Positions 49,208-58,307 of a stretch of DNA of 64,000 nucleotides are shown piece after piece. The notes beneath the pieces are model-generated. The model was not told where the DNA came from. It did no database searches and saw nothing but the letters and a program-made list of their open reading frames with translations. The stretch covers positions 248,001-312,000 of the forward strand of contig BPUI01000002.1 of NCBI GenBank assembly GCA_019973575.1, written 5' to 3'. The position numbers and the translations under genes are program-made. The DNA is from Gemmatimonadetes bacterium T265 (GTDB lineage: Bacteria; Gemmatimonadota; Gemmatimonadetes; Gemmatimonadales; Gemmatimonadaceae). The number at the start of each line of letters is the position of its first letter. Positions within the stretch are counted from its first letter, which is position 1.

Positions 49208-49224
49208 GCTTTGCAATGTAAAGC
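49208..49224. promoter_or_regulatory. Operator-like palindrome upstream of the small membrane protein gene
   Basis: GCTTTGCAATGTAAAGC is an inverted repeat (GCTTT ... AAAGC) in a GC-poor pocket 36 bases before the gene's start. Confidence 0.5.
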
Positions 49225-49234
49225 AATACGTGCC

Positions 49235-50956
49235 TCACGGCGGGAGTTCACGCCCAAGCGCGTCCGGCGTGCCCGGGGTCGCCCCCTCGGGCTCCAGCCC
49301 CGCCTCGGACAGCAGGTCCAGCCGCGCCGCCGCGTACGCCCGCCGCGCCGCCACGTGCGCGAGCGCCCGCGCCGCTCCGGGGGGGAGCGGCGGCAGCGCC
49401 GGGTCGTACTTCACGTCGCCGAGCGCCGCCTGCCCCGGGACGGGCACCTTCACCCCCGGGTTGAGCACGCCCGCCGGGTCGCACGCGCGCTTCACCGCCG
49501 CGAACAGCGCCCGCGCCTCCGGCCCCCAGGTGCGGTCGAGGAGCGGCGTGCGCAGCCGCCCGTCGCCGTGCTCCCCGGCGAGCGTGCCGCCGAGCGACGC
49601 GGCGAGCGCGCTCACGTCGTCGAGCAGCGCCTCGACCTTGGCCCGCCACCCGGGCGCGCGCGTGTCGACGAGCGGGTTCACGTGCGCGTGCGCGTCGCCC
49701 GCGTGGCCGAAGATCACGCCGCGCACTCCCCGCCGCGCGAGCGCCGCCCGCACGCCCCGCACGTAGTCCGGCAGCCGTCCGGGCGGCACGCAGCCGTCCT
49801 CGACGAACTGCATCGAGGCGAGTGCCGGGTCCAGCCGCGCGAGGATCGGGCTCGCCGCGTGGCGCAGCGCCCAGAGCGCGTGCTCCGCCCCGGGGTCGAG
49901 CGCGAGCGCCACCGCCGTCGCCCCCGCCGCGCGGAACGCGTCGCCTAACGCGTCCGCCCCCGCGCGCGCCGCCCCCGCGTCCGCCCCCTCGACCTCGGCC
50001 AGCAGCACCGCCTCGGGCACGGCGCCTTCCGCGGTCCGCACCGCGTCCGGCAGCGCCCCGCCCTCGGCCGCGACGTCGAGGAACGTGCGGTCGAGGAGCT
50101 CGCAGGCGGCCGCGCCCGCGTCGCGCGCCCGCTCCGCGCCGTCGACCGCCGCCTCGAGCGAGGGGAAACTGCCTAACACACTCGCCGTCGCGCCCGGGAG
50201 CGGGGCGAGCGCGAGCTCGACGCCGACGAAGAGCGCGAGCGTCCCCTCGCTCCCGACGAGCAGGTCGACGAGCTCGCCCGTGCGCGCCCACTCGGCCAGC
50301 GCGTAGCCGGACGACTCCTTGCGCGTCGCGTGTTCGAGTACGGCGCCCGCGGCCAGCGCGGCGCGCACGCGGGGGAGTACCTCGTGCGCGAGGCGCGCCA
50401 CCGCCGGCGCGTGGACGGGCGGCGCGTCGTCGCGCCGGACCACCGCGCGCGACCCGTCGGCGAACACGCAGTCGAGCGCGGTCACCCACGGCCTCATCGC
50501 GCCATGCCGCAGCGTGTGCGCGCCCGCGGCGTTGGTCGCGGCCATCCCGCCCACGGTCGCCCACGTCCAGCTGGAGGGGTCGACCGGGAACCGCAGCCCG
50601 ACCGCGCGCGCGGCCGCGTCGACGGCGGCGCCGCTGACGCCGGGCCCGCACCAGACGCGCCGCGCCGCGGCGTCGACCGTGCCTAACGCGTTCAGGCGGC
50701 CGAGGTCGGCGACCACGCCGTCGCCGACGGCGCCGCCGGCCATCGAGCTCCCCGCGCCGCGCGGCACGAGCGGCGTCCCGGTCGCCGACGCCCAGCGCGC
50801 GAGCGTCCGCACGTCGTCCGCGTCGGCGGGCACGGCGACCGCGCGCGGCACGACGCGGGCGATCCCGGCCGCCTCGCTGTAGACCGCGCGCGCCTCGGCG
50901 TCGGCGCGCCAGACGCCACGGAACTCGGGCGGGCCTGATGGGAGAACGTCGGGCAT
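49235..50956 (-). CDS. FAD-binding oxidoreductase, GlcD/D-lactate dehydrogenase type
   Basis: A 573-residue flavoprotein of the GlcD/DLD family, which oxidises D-2-hydroxy acids such as glycolate and D-lactate. The FAD-binding (PCMH) half reads VPADADDVRTLARWASATGT, LVPRGAGSSMAGGAVGDGV, VWCGPGVSGAAVDAAARAVG, SSWTWATVGGMAATNAAGA and LVGSEGTLALFVGVELAL. The C-terminal cap ends GVIFGHAGDAHAHVNPLVDT and GEHGDGRLRTPLLDRTWG with RACDPAGVLNPGVKV, the usual ending of the flavin domain. Unlike fused glycolate oxidases it has no C-terminal iron-sulfur domain. The ATG at 50956 is where homology starts; the longer frame is not supported. Several heptamer copies lie in it. Confidence 0.9.
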   Translation of the reverse strand: MPDVLPSGPPEFRGVWRADAEARAVYSEAAGIARVVPRAVAVPADADDVRTLARWASATGTPLVPRGAGSSMAGGAVGDGVVADLGRLNALGTVDAAARRVWCGPGVSGAAVDAAARAVGLRFPVDPSSWTWATVGGMAATNAAGAHTLRHGAMRPWVTALDCVFADGSRAVVRRDDAPPVHAPAVARLAHEVLPRVRAALAAGAVLEHATRKESSGYALAEWARTGELVDLLVGSEGTLALFVGVELALAPLPGATASVLGSFPSLEAAVDGAERARDAGAAACELLDRTFLDVAAEGGALPDAVRTAEGAVPEAVLLAEVEGADAGAARAGADALGDAFRAAGATAVALALDPGAEHALWALRHAASPILARLDPALASMQFVEDGCVPPGRLPDYVRGVRAALARRGVRGVIFGHAGDAHAHVNPLVDTRAPGWRAKVEALLDDVSALAASLGGTLAGEHGDGRLRTPLLDRTWGPEARALFAAVKRACDPAGVLNPGVKVPVPGQAALGDVKYDPALPPLPPGAARALAHVAARRAYAAARLDLLSEAGLEPEGATPGTPDALGRELPP

Positions 50957-51324
50957 GCGCGGACGGCGGGGAACGGGGTGTGCGGGACGCGACGCGGGAC
51001 GCAACGTCCTGCCCCCGCCCGCGCACCGGAAGCGGCGCCGGCCGTCGTCCCGGCCGCGCTCTCGTCCGAAACCTACGTCGCCGGCAAACTCCGGCGCCCC
51101 GTTCCTACGCCACCACTCCGCACGACGTGTCTCACGCGCGCCCCGCCGCGTTCGCCCTCCTGCCGGCCGCCGCTGGCTCGCGGCCACCCACGCGCGCCAG
51201 TACCACGACCGGCGTCGGCACGGCCGGGGGCGTGCGGACGTACGGCAACGGCGAGCAGTGACGGACGGAACGCGCCGCCCGGCCGGACGCGCCGCGCCCC
51301 GTTAGGCGCCCCCCGGTGAGCGCG
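50957..51324. other. 368-base spacer without a supported gene
   Basis: Several overlapping frames are open but none has a domain or start signal. A GTACGGCAACG string near 51240 also occurs near 44866. A GTTAGGC heptamer lies 19 bases before the next ATG. Confidence 0.4.
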
Positions 51325-51654
51325 ATGGAAGTCGTCGACCACGAGCCGGCCGCGTGGTTCCTGCTGCGGGAGTCGGACGCGTTGTTCCTCGACGCGAACT
51401 GCAACCACGGCGCGTTCGGCTACACGTTCCTGATCCGGCTCACGGCGGACGAGGCGCGCGAGTACGGCCGCGCGGGGCGGGAGTACCTGAGCCGGCTCGC
51501 GCGGGCGATCCAGGACACCGCGCCCATCCTCGAGGCCAGCCGGTCCCCGTACAAGGGCCGCGACCTGTCCCGGTCGCACGGGGAGCGCGTCACCGCCGCG
51601 GTCCTGGCGTGGCGCGCCGGCCGCGCGCCGGGCGGCGTCCCGGGCGGCGCCTAA
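51325..51654 (+). CDS. Hypothetical protein, 109 aa
   Basis: A small soluble protein I do not recognise. It begins MEVVDHEPAAWFLLRESDAL and FLDANCNHGAFGYTFLIRLT, continues ADEAREYGRAGREYLSRLAR and ends in a Gly/Pro tail. The pattern of alternating hydrophobics looks like a real small alpha/beta fold. A GTG nine bases earlier could also start it. Its stop and the stop of the convergent tetR gene meet in a double heptamer (GCCTAACGTTAGGC, 51650-51663), so the two genes end back to back in one palindrome. Confidence 0.55.
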   Translation: MEVVDHEPAAWFLLRESDALFLDANCNHGAFGYTFLIRLTADEAREYGRAGREYLSRLARAIQDTAPILEASRSPYKGRDLSRSHGERVTAAVLAWRAGRAPGGVPGGA

Positions 51655-51656
51655 CG

Positions 51657-52328
51657 TTAGGCGACGGCCGGCCGCTCCCGGTCGAACGGCTCGAGCGCGG
51701 CGACGAGCTGGCGCACCAGCTCGCGGCGGAGCGGCGGGCGCTCCGCGGCCGGCAGGCCCTGCACGTGGAAGAGCACCGCGTGCACCGTCTCGACCTGCAC
51801 GACCGCCGTCGCGCGCCGCTGCGCGGGCGCGACCCAGGGCATGCGCCGCGCGACGAGCGCCTCCACCCGGTTGACGACCGTCGCGTGCAGCGCCGCGTCC
51901 GCCGCCGCGGCCTCGCTCCCCGGCGTGGTGCCCGCGGCGAACACGTGCCGGTACGCCGGGTGCTCGTCGCAGAACGCCGCGATCGGCTCGACGATCCCAC
52001 GCATCATCGCGTCCAGCGGCTGGTCGGCGACGTCGGCCGCGAGGATCGTCTCCTTCAGCCGCCCGAACATCGCGGTGTAGCGCATCGCGAGCGCCTGCAC
52101 GATCGCGTCCTTGTTGGGGAAGAACTGGTAGAGCGACCCCACCGAGGTCTCCGCGCGCGCGGCGATGGCGTTGGTCGACGCGGCCTCGACGCCGACCTCC
52201 CCGATCACCGCCGCGGCCGCGTCGAGGATCCGCTCGATGCGGCGCTGTCCGCGGTCCTGCTGCGGCACGCGGCGGAGCACGCCCGCCGGCGGCGCGGGCG
52301 TGGGCAGGTCGACGGGTTCTGTGGCCAT
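51657..52328 (-). CDS. TetR family transcriptional regulator
   Basis: A 223-residue regulator with an N-terminal helix-turn-helix: QRRIERILDAAAAVIGEVGV and TNAIAARAETSVGSLYQFFP, then NKDAIVQALAMRYTAMFGRL. The C-terminal ligand domain (DAMMRGIVEPIAAFCDEHPA, QVETVHAVLFHVQG) is typical of efflux regulators but the ligand cannot be predicted. It is divergent from the efflux operon 123 bases away, and repeated palindromes between the two genes are the likely binding sites, including one inside the promoter. The expected behaviour is repression of the efflux operon, relieved by a pump substrate. Its stop codon is part of a GCCTAACGTTAGGC palindrome. Confidence 0.9.
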   Translation of the reverse strand: MATEPVDLPTPAPPAGVLRRVPQQDRGQRRIERILDAAAAVIGEVGVEAASTNAIAARAETSVGSLYQFFPNKDAIVQALAMRYTAMFGRLKETILAADVADQPLDAMMRGIVEPIAAFCDEHPAYRHVFAAGTTPGSEAAAADAALHATVVNRVEALVARRMPWVAPAQRRATAVVQVETVHAVLFHVQGLPAAERPPLRRELVRQLVAALEPFDRERPAVA

Positions 52329-52338
52329 GGGTCAAACA

Positions 52339-52419
52339 TGAGCGGTAACTCGCCTATTGACAAGGTGAGCGAATGCTCGTATCTAGACGCGAGCAAGTGC
52401 TCACATGAGCGATCGCTCA
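52339..52419. promoter_or_regulatory. Four tandem TetR-type operators around the efflux promoter
   Basis: Palindromic sites of 14 bases occur at 52339-52352 (TGAGCGGTAACTCG, the weakest), 52366-52379 (TGAGCGAATGCTCG), 52390-52403 (CGAGCAAGTGCTCA) and 52406-52419 (TGAGCGATCGCTCA, perfect, extending to ACATGAGCGATCGCTCATGT). The promoter is TTGACA (52357-52362), 17 bases, TATCTA (52380-52385). The second site fills the -35/-10 spacer, and the third and fourth lie just downstream, the arrangement of a tightly repressed promoter. Confidence 0.8.
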
Positions 52420-52450
52420 TGTTGAGAGCTTCCCTTCCGCCGATCCGTCG

Positions 52451-53575
52451 ATGCCCACGCCCGACCGCCGCCCGTACAGGCCGCTGCCGTATCGGCCGCT
52501 GCCGCGCCACCCACGCGCCGCGGTCGCGGTACTCACGCTCGCGACCGCGGTCGGCAGCGCCGCGGCGGCCGCCTGCTCGCGCGACGCCCGCGCCGCCGCA
52601 CCGGCGACGAACGCGCCCGCCGCCCCCGCGACCCCGGTGCGCGTGCAGTCCGCCGAGCGCGACACGAGCCGCGCGGTGATCCGCGCCGGCGGCGTGACCG
52701 AGCCCCGCGCGACCGCCGACCTCGCCTTCCAGGTCCCCGGGCGCGTCGTCGCCGTCGCCGTCGACGAGGGCACCCGCGTCGCCCGCGGCCAGCTGCTCGC
52801 CGCGCTCGACCCCACCGACTACCGCCTCGCCTACGAACAGGCCGAGCTCGCCCGCGCCCGCCAGGCCGACGAACTCGCGCGCGCCCGCGTCCTCCGCGCC
52901 TCCGGCTCGATCGCGGCGAACGACTTCGACAAGCTCGACAACGGCGCGCGGCAGGCCGCCGTCGCCGGCGCGCTCGCCGCGAAGCGCCTCGCCGACGCGC
53001 GCCTCACGGCCCCCTTCGCGGGCACGATCGCGCGGAAGGCCGTCGAGGTCGGCGCGACCGCGGGCACGGGGTCGACGGTGCTCACCCTCGTCGACCTGTC
53101 GGAGGTCGAGGTGCGCGTCGGCGTGAGCGAGGCCGACGTCGGTCAGGTTCGCGTCGGCCGGCCGGCCTCGGTCGAGGTGCCCGCGTTAGGCCGTACCTTC
53201 GACGGCCGCGTCGCGCACGTCGGCGTCGTCGCCGACCCGGCGAGCCGGACGTACGCGGTGAAGGTGGCGCTGCCCAACGCCGCGGGCGCCCTCCGCGGCG
53301 GAATGGTCGCGACCATCCTCCTCCCCACCGGCCGCGCGCGCGACGCCGTGGTCGTCCCCGCCGCCGCGGTCGCGCGAGACCCGGACGGCGCGACCGAGGT
53401 GTTCGTCTACGACCCGCGCGCGCGCCGCGTCCGCGCGCGCCGCGTCGAGGTCGGCGACGCGCGCGGCGCGGACGTGGAGGTCACGCGCGGCCTCGCGGTC
53501 GGCGAGCCCGTCGTCGTCGCCGGGCAGCAGCGCCTGCGCGACGGCTCGGCGGTGGTCGTGGCGGGGGAGCGCTGA
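52451..53575 (+). CDS. RND efflux periplasmic adaptor (membrane fusion protein), lipoprotein
   Basis: Connects an RND pump with the outer-membrane channel in the periplasm. The 374-residue protein has a lipoprotein signal (TLATAVGSAAAAACSRDARA, lipobox ending AAC). The HlyD-type architecture is visible: barrel-sandwich DLAFQVPGRVVAVAVDEGTR and ARGQLLAALDPTDYRLAYEQ, an alpha-hairpin (AELARARQADELARARVLRA), then APFAGTIARKAVEVGATAG and the beta-barrel region VRVGVSEADVGQVRVGRPAS. The N-terminus contains a duplicated PYRPLPYRPLP. One base separates it from the pump gene downstream, so they form one operon under the TetR operators. Nothing indicates the substrate. Confidence 0.92.
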   Translation: MPTPDRRPYRPLPYRPLPRHPRAAVAVLTLATAVGSAAAAACSRDARAAAPATNAPAAPATPVRVQSAERDTSRAVIRAGGVTEPRATADLAFQVPGRVVAVAVDEGTRVARGQLLAALDPTDYRLAYEQAELARARQADELARARVLRASGSIAANDFDKLDNGARQAAVAGALAAKRLADARLTAPFAGTIARKAVEVGATAGTGSTVLTLVDLSEVEVRVGVSEADVGQVRVGRPASVEVPALGRTFDGRVAHVGVVADPASRTYAVKVALPNAAGALRGGMVATILLPTGRARDAVVVPAAAVARDPDGATEVFVYDPRARRVRARRVEVGDARGADVEVTRGLAVGEPVVVAGQQRLRDGSAVVVAGER

Positions 53576-53576
53576 G

Positions 53577-56500
53577 ATGCGCGACGCCACGTCCCGGGCG
53601 CCCGACGGGTCCGGCCGGAACCTCGTCCGCGCCGCCCTCGCCAACCGCCAAGTCGTCTACGTCCTCACCGCGCTCGTCGTCCTACTCGGCCTAACGTCGC
53701 TCGCCCGCATGCCGCGGCGCGAGGACCCGAAGATCACGATCCGCCAGGGCCTCGTCCTCGCGCTCTACCCGGGCGCGACCGCCGAACAGGTCGAGCGGCA
53801 GGTCGCCGAACCCGTCGAGCGGCGGCTGTTCGCGCACGCGGAGGTGAAGAAGGCGAAGACCTACACCACCTCCCGCCCGGGCGCCCTGGTCGCCAACGTC
53901 GAGCTCAACGACGACGTGCGCGACCCCGAGCGCTTCTGGTCGACGCTGCGCCACGACCTCAACGAGACGCGCGCGGGGGAGCTCCCCGCCGGCGTCGTCG
54001 GCCCGGTCGTCAACGCGGACTTCGGCGACGTCGTCGCGGTGCTGCTGACCGTGCACGGCCCCCCGGGGCGCTACGGCTCGCGCGAGCTCGCGACGTACCT
54101 CGACCGCATAGAGGACGCCGTGCGCACGCTCCCCGACGTCTCGAAGATCAAGCGCTACGGCGAGCAGCCCGAGGAGATCGCCGTCACCGCGCGCCCCGAG
54201 CGCCTCGCCCAGTACGGCGTGACGACCGCGCAGCTGTTAGGCGCGCTCCGCGCCCGCAACGCCGTCGCCGACGGCGGCGCCGTCGACGCGGGCGCGAGCG
54301 AGGTGCGCATCCGCCCCGCCGGCCCCTTCGACACCGAGCGGGAGGTCGGCGCCCTGCAGGTCGGCACGAGCCCGTCGGGGACGCCGGTCACGCTCCGCGA
54401 CGTCGCCGCGGTCGAACGCCGCTACGCCGACCCGACCTTCCTCGCCCGCGTCGACAACGCACCCGTCGTCCTCATGTCGATCGAGGCGCAGGAGGGGCGC
54501 AACCTCGTCAGCGTCGGCAGGCAGATCGACGCGAAGCTCGCCGCGGTGCGGGCCGAGCTCCCGCCCGACCTCCGCATCGACCTCGTCGCCGACCAGCCGG
54601 CGAGCGTGCAGCACCGCGTGCTCGGCTTCGGCCGCGAGTTCACGATCGCGGTCGTCGCGGTCGTCCTCGTCACCGTGCTGCTCCTCCCGCTCCGCGTCGC
54701 GGCGATCGCGGCCACCGCGATCCCGATCACCGTCGCGGTCACCGTCGCCGCACTCAACGCGCTCGGCATCGAGCTGCACCAGATGAGCTTCGCCGGCCTC
54801 GTCGTCGCGCTCGGCATGGTCGTCGACGACGCGATCGTCATCGCCGACAACTACGTCGAGCTGCTCGACCACGGCGTTCCCCGCGACGAGGCCGCGTGGC
54901 GCTCCGCGAGCGACCTCGCGGTCCCGGTGCTCGGCGCGACGCTGACGATCGTCGCCAGCTTCCTCCCGCTCGCGTTCCTGCTGCCCGGCACGGTCGGCGA
55001 GTTCATCCGCGCCCTCCCGCTCACGGTGAGCGTCGCGCTGCTCTGCTCGTACGCCGTCGCGATGCTGCTCACGCCGCTCCTCTGCCTGGCGTTCATCACG
55101 ACCGGCCTGCGGCCGCACGTTGCCGACGAGAAGCCCCGCCGCTTCGACCCGTTGGGCGCGATGCAGCGCCTCTACGAGCGCACGATGGCGCTCGCGATGC
55201 CGCGCAAGGGCCTCACGCTCGCCCTGAGCGCCGCGGCCTTCGCCGCCGGCGTCGCGATGCTCCGCGTCATCCCGATGCGCTTCTTTCCGGCGGCCGAGCG
55301 CGCGCAGTTCGTCGTCGACGTGTGGACGCCCGAGGGGACGCGCTTCGAGGAGACGGATTCCGTGGTGCAGCGCCTCGTCGCCGACGTGAGGCGCGTGGAC
55401 GGCGTGCGCGCCGTCGGCTCGTTCACCGGCAGCGGCTCGCCCCGCTTCTACTACAACATCAACCCCGAGCCGCCCGCGACCAACTACGGCCAGCTCGTCG
55501 TGAACACGCGCGAGACGGAGGGGACGCCCGCGCTCGCCGCGTCGCTCCACGCGCGCCTCGCCGCGCTCGCCCCCGAGGCGACGGTGATGGTCAAGGAGCT
55601 GCAGCAGGGCGCCGCACTCCCCGCGCCGATCGAGGTGCGCTACAGCGGCGCCGACCTCGCCGTGCTCCGCCGCCTCGCCGACTCCGCGCGCGCCGTGCTC
55701 GAGGCCACCCCGGGGAGCGAGTACGTGACGACCAACTGGCGGGACGACCGCTACGGCGTGCGCGTCGACCTCCGCCGCGAGACCGCGGCCCGGTTAGGCA
55801 TCACCGACGCCGACGTCGCGCAGCAGCTCGCGGGCGGCTTCGACGGGGCCGTCGCCTCCACGTACTACGAGGGCGACCGCCGGATCGACGTGCGCCTGCG
55901 GCTCGACAGCGCGAGCCGCCGCGGCGTCGGCGACGTGCGCGACGCGTACGTGACCTCGCCGGCGACCGGCGCGCGCCTGCCCCTCCGCGAGGCCGCCGAC
56001 GTGCGGCCCGAGTGGCAGCCGAGCCGCATCGTCCGGCGCAACGGCGTGCGCACGGTGACGGTGCAGAGCTTCGCCCGCCCCGGCGTGCTCGCCTCGACCG
56101 TGTTGAACGCCGCGCTCCCCCGCCTCGACGCCGTCCCGGTCCCCGACGGCTACGCGATGACGTTGGGCGGCGAGGTCGAGAACCAGGGCGAGGTGCAGGG
56201 GCCGATGAGCGTCGCGCTCTCGGCCAGCCTGCTCGGGATCTTCCTCATCCTCTTCCTCCAGTTCCGCAACGCGCGCTACCCGCTCATCGTCATGGCCTCG
56301 ATCCCGCTCGCCGTCTTCGGTTCGGCGTTAGGCCTGGTCCTCACGCGCAACCCGTTCGGCTTCACCGCGCAGCTCGGGCTCACCGCGCTCACCGGCGTCG
56401 TGGTGCGCAACGCGATCATCCTCGTCGACTTCATCCTCCTCCGGCGCGCGGAGGGCGAGTCGCTCGAGGACGCCGCGCTCGACGCCGGACGGCGCCGGCT

Positions 56501-58307
56501 GCGGCCGATCTTCCTCACCACCGTCGCCGCCGCGGTCGGCGTGGTGCCGCTCATCGTCAGCGGGTCGAGCCTCTGGTCGCCGCTCGCCAGCGTGCTCGCG
56601 GTGGGGCTCGTCTGCTCGATGGTCTTCACGCTCGTCGTCGTGCCGGTGTTGTACGTGCTCGTCGAGTCGCGCCGGGAGCGGCGCGCGGCGCGCCGGGCCG
56701 GCCGCGGCGTACCCGAGGCGCTCGCCACGACGCCCGCGGCTGACCCCGCCCTCGTGCCGCTCGGCCGCGCGGCGTCGACGCTCGCGCCCGGGCTCGCGGC
56801 CGGTGCGCTGCTCCTCGTCGCCCTCGCCGCGGCGCCCCCGCGGCAGTTAGGCGCGCAGGACGTCACCCCCGCGGCCGCCGCCGCGCGCCGCCTCACGCTC
56901 GACGAGGCGCTGCGCCTCGCCGCGGCGAACGGCCGCGCGGCGCGCGTCGCCGCGGCGCAGGTGGCCGAACAGGCGGCGCGCGTGCGGGGCGCCCGGGCCG
57001 AGCTGCTCCCGACGCTCTCGGCCACGGGCAACTACTCGGGGCGGAGCGGCGTGCAGAGCGTGCTGATCCCCCAGGGCGCGCTCGGCAACGACGTGAACGG
57101 CCGCCCGCTCCCGGGCGCCGACCGCGACCTCTCGCAGGCGAGCCGGAGCACGTTCTACTCGATCGTCACCGCCACCCAGCCGCTCACGCAGGGCGTGCGC
57201 ATCCGCGCCGGCCGCGACGCGGCGCAGGCGGCGTACCGGCGGAGCACCGCGGCGCGCGACGCGACGGCGCGGGACGTCGCGTTAGGCGTGACGCGCCTCT
57301 ACCTCGGCGCGCTCGCGGCCGAGCGGCAGCGCGACGCCGCGCGGCTCGTGCTCGCGGCGCGGCGGCGGCGGGCGGGGGACGTCGCGCGTACGGTCGCCGC
57401 CGGCCTCGCGCTCGACGCGCGGGCGGCCGAGGCGCGCGCGGCGGTGCTCGACGCCGAGCAGCAGCTCGTCGCGGCGGGCAACGAGGCCGCGGACGACGCG
57501 GCCGACCTCGCCGAGCTGATCGGGTGGCCGGCGGACGTGCCGATGACGCTCGACGCGCCGGCGCCGCTCGACCGGCTCACGGCGCCCGCGGACGCGTCCC
57601 CGGCCGGCGCGCCGCCGGCGGGCGGGACGCGGCAGGGCCGCGACGCGTTAGGCACGCCCGCGCTCGCGGACCGCGCCCCCGACGCGCTCACCGCCGGGGA
57701 CAGCGCCCGCCTCGCGGCGCTCGTCGGCGCCGCGCTCGCCGCCAACCCCGAGGTGCGCGCGGCCCGCGCGACCCGCGACGAGGCGGCCGGGGGCACCCGC
57801 GCCGCGCGCGCGGCGTACGTCCCCGACGTCGCGCTCTACGCGCAGTACTACCACCAGACGCTCACCACGGTGCTGCCGCAGAACAACCTCACCGGCGGGC
57901 TCTCGTTCTCGTGGACGATTGCCGACTTCGGCCGGCGGCGGAGTGCGGTCGACGCCGCCGCCGCGCGTCAGCTCGCCGCGTCCGAAGACGCGGCGCGCGT
58001 CGAGGAGCGCACGACGACCGCGGTGTTCAAGGCGTACCGGGCGGCCGTGCGGGCCGAGCGGCTGTGGGACGCCGCGCGCGCGGCGGCGGCGGCCCGCCGG
58101 GACGTCGCGCGCGTCGCGGCGGACGAGGGGACGGCGGGGCTGCGCCTGGCCTCCTCGCGCGAGGAACAGCAGGCCGCGGCGGCGAGCGCGGACGCGGCGG
58201 CGTTCGCGGCGGAGGTGGGCGTGCGCCTCGCGCGGGCGGACTTGGCGCGGGCGGTCGGGGCCGACGTTAGGCCGCTTACGCCGGGCGCGACCAGTCCTCC
58301 ACGGTGA
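53577..58307 (+). CDS. RND efflux pump fused to a TolC-type outer-membrane factor
   Basis: One uninterrupted frame of 1576 residues. Residues 1 to about 1035 are a complete RND permease of the HAE type: first helix VVYVLTALVVLLGLTSLARM, periplasmic loops, FAGLVVALGMVVDDAIVIAD (helix 4 with the proton-relay Asp pair), and LTALTGVVVRNAIILVDFIL late in the sequence. A hydrophobic segment follows at about 1069-1087 (STLAPGLAAGALLLVALAAA), then from about 1100 a TolC/OEP domain: LDEALRLAAANGRAARVAAA, TYSIVTATQPL-like barrel strands, and repeated coiled helices to the end (AEVGVRLARADLARAVGAD). The linker could be a cleavable signal or a 13th helix. The 3' end overlaps the convergent vapC by 32 bases. 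Many Leu-Gly pairs are encoded TTA-GGC. Confidence 0.88.
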   Translation: MRDATSRAPDGSGRNLVRAALANRQVVYVLTALVVLLGLTSLARMPRREDPKITIRQGLVLALYPGATAEQVERQVAEPVERRLFAHAEVKKAKTYTTSRPGALVANVELNDDVRDPERFWSTLRHDLNETRAGELPAGVVGPVVNADFGDVVAVLLTVHGPPGRYGSRELATYLDRIEDAVRTLPDVSKIKRYGEQPEEIAVTARPERLAQYGVTTAQLLGALRARNAVADGGAVDAGASEVRIRPAGPFDTEREVGALQVGTSPSGTPVTLRDVAAVERRYADPTFLARVDNAPVVLMSIEAQEGRNLVSVGRQIDAKLAAVRAELPPDLRIDLVADQPASVQHRVLGFGREFTIAVVAVVLVTVLLLPLRVAAIAATAIPITVAVTVAALNALGIELHQMSFAGLVVALGMVVDDAIVIADNYVELLDHGVPRDEAAWRSASDLAVPVLGATLTIVASFLPLAFLLPGTVGEFIRALPLTVSVALLCSYAVAMLLTPLLCLAFITTGLRPHVADEKPRRFDPLGAMQRLYERTMALAMPRKGLTLALSAAAFAAGVAMLRVIPMRFFPAAERAQFVVDVWTPEGTRFEETDSVVQRLVADVRRVDGVRAVGSFTGSGSPRFYYNINPEPPATNYGQLVVNTRETEGTPALAASLHARLAALAPEATVMVKELQQGAALPAPIEVRYSGADLAVLRRLADSARAVLEATPGSEYVTTNWRDDRYGVRVDLRRETAARLGITDADVAQQLAGGFDGAVASTYYEGDRRIDVRLRLDSASRRGVGDVRDAYVTSPATGARLPLREAADVRPEWQPSRIVRRNGVRTVTVQSFARPGVLASTVLNAALPRLDAVPVPDGYAMTLGGEVENQGEVQGPMSVALSASLLGIFLILFLQFRNARYPLIVMASIPLAVFGSALGLVLTRNPFGFTAQLGLTALTGVVVRNAIILVDFILLRRAEGESLEDAALDAGRRRLRPIFLTTVAAAVGVVPLIVSGSSLWSPLASVLAVGLVCSMVFTLVVVPVLYVLVESRRERRAARRAGRGVPEALATTPAADPALVPLGRAASTLAPGLAAGALLLVALAAAPPRQLGAQDVTPAAAAARRLTLDEALRLAAANGRAARVAAAQVAEQAARVRGARAELLPTLSATGNYSGRSGVQSVLIPQGALGNDVNGRPLPGADRDLSQASRSTFYSIVTATQPLTQGVRIRAGRDAAQAAYRRSTAARDATARDVALGVTRLYLGALAAERQRDAARLVLAARRRRAGDVARTVAAGLALDARAAEARAAVLDAEQQLVAAGNEAADDAADLAELIGWPADVPMTLDAPAPLDRLTAPADASPAGAPPAGGTRQGRDALGTPALADRAPDALTAGDSARLAALVGAALAANPEVRAARATRDEAAGGTRAARAAYVPDVALYAQYYHQTLTTVLPQNNLTGGLSFSWTIADFGRRRSAVDAAAARQLAASEDAARVEERTTTAVFKAYRAAVRAERLWDAARAAAAARRDVARVAADEGTAGLRLASSREEQQAAAASADAAAFAAEVGVRLARADLARAVGADVRPLTPGATSPPR

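Noticed and set aside
44862..51250. GACGTACGGCAACG occurring at about 44862 and 51237 as a regulatory element
   Set aside because: Two copies only, at different distances from genes; may be chance.
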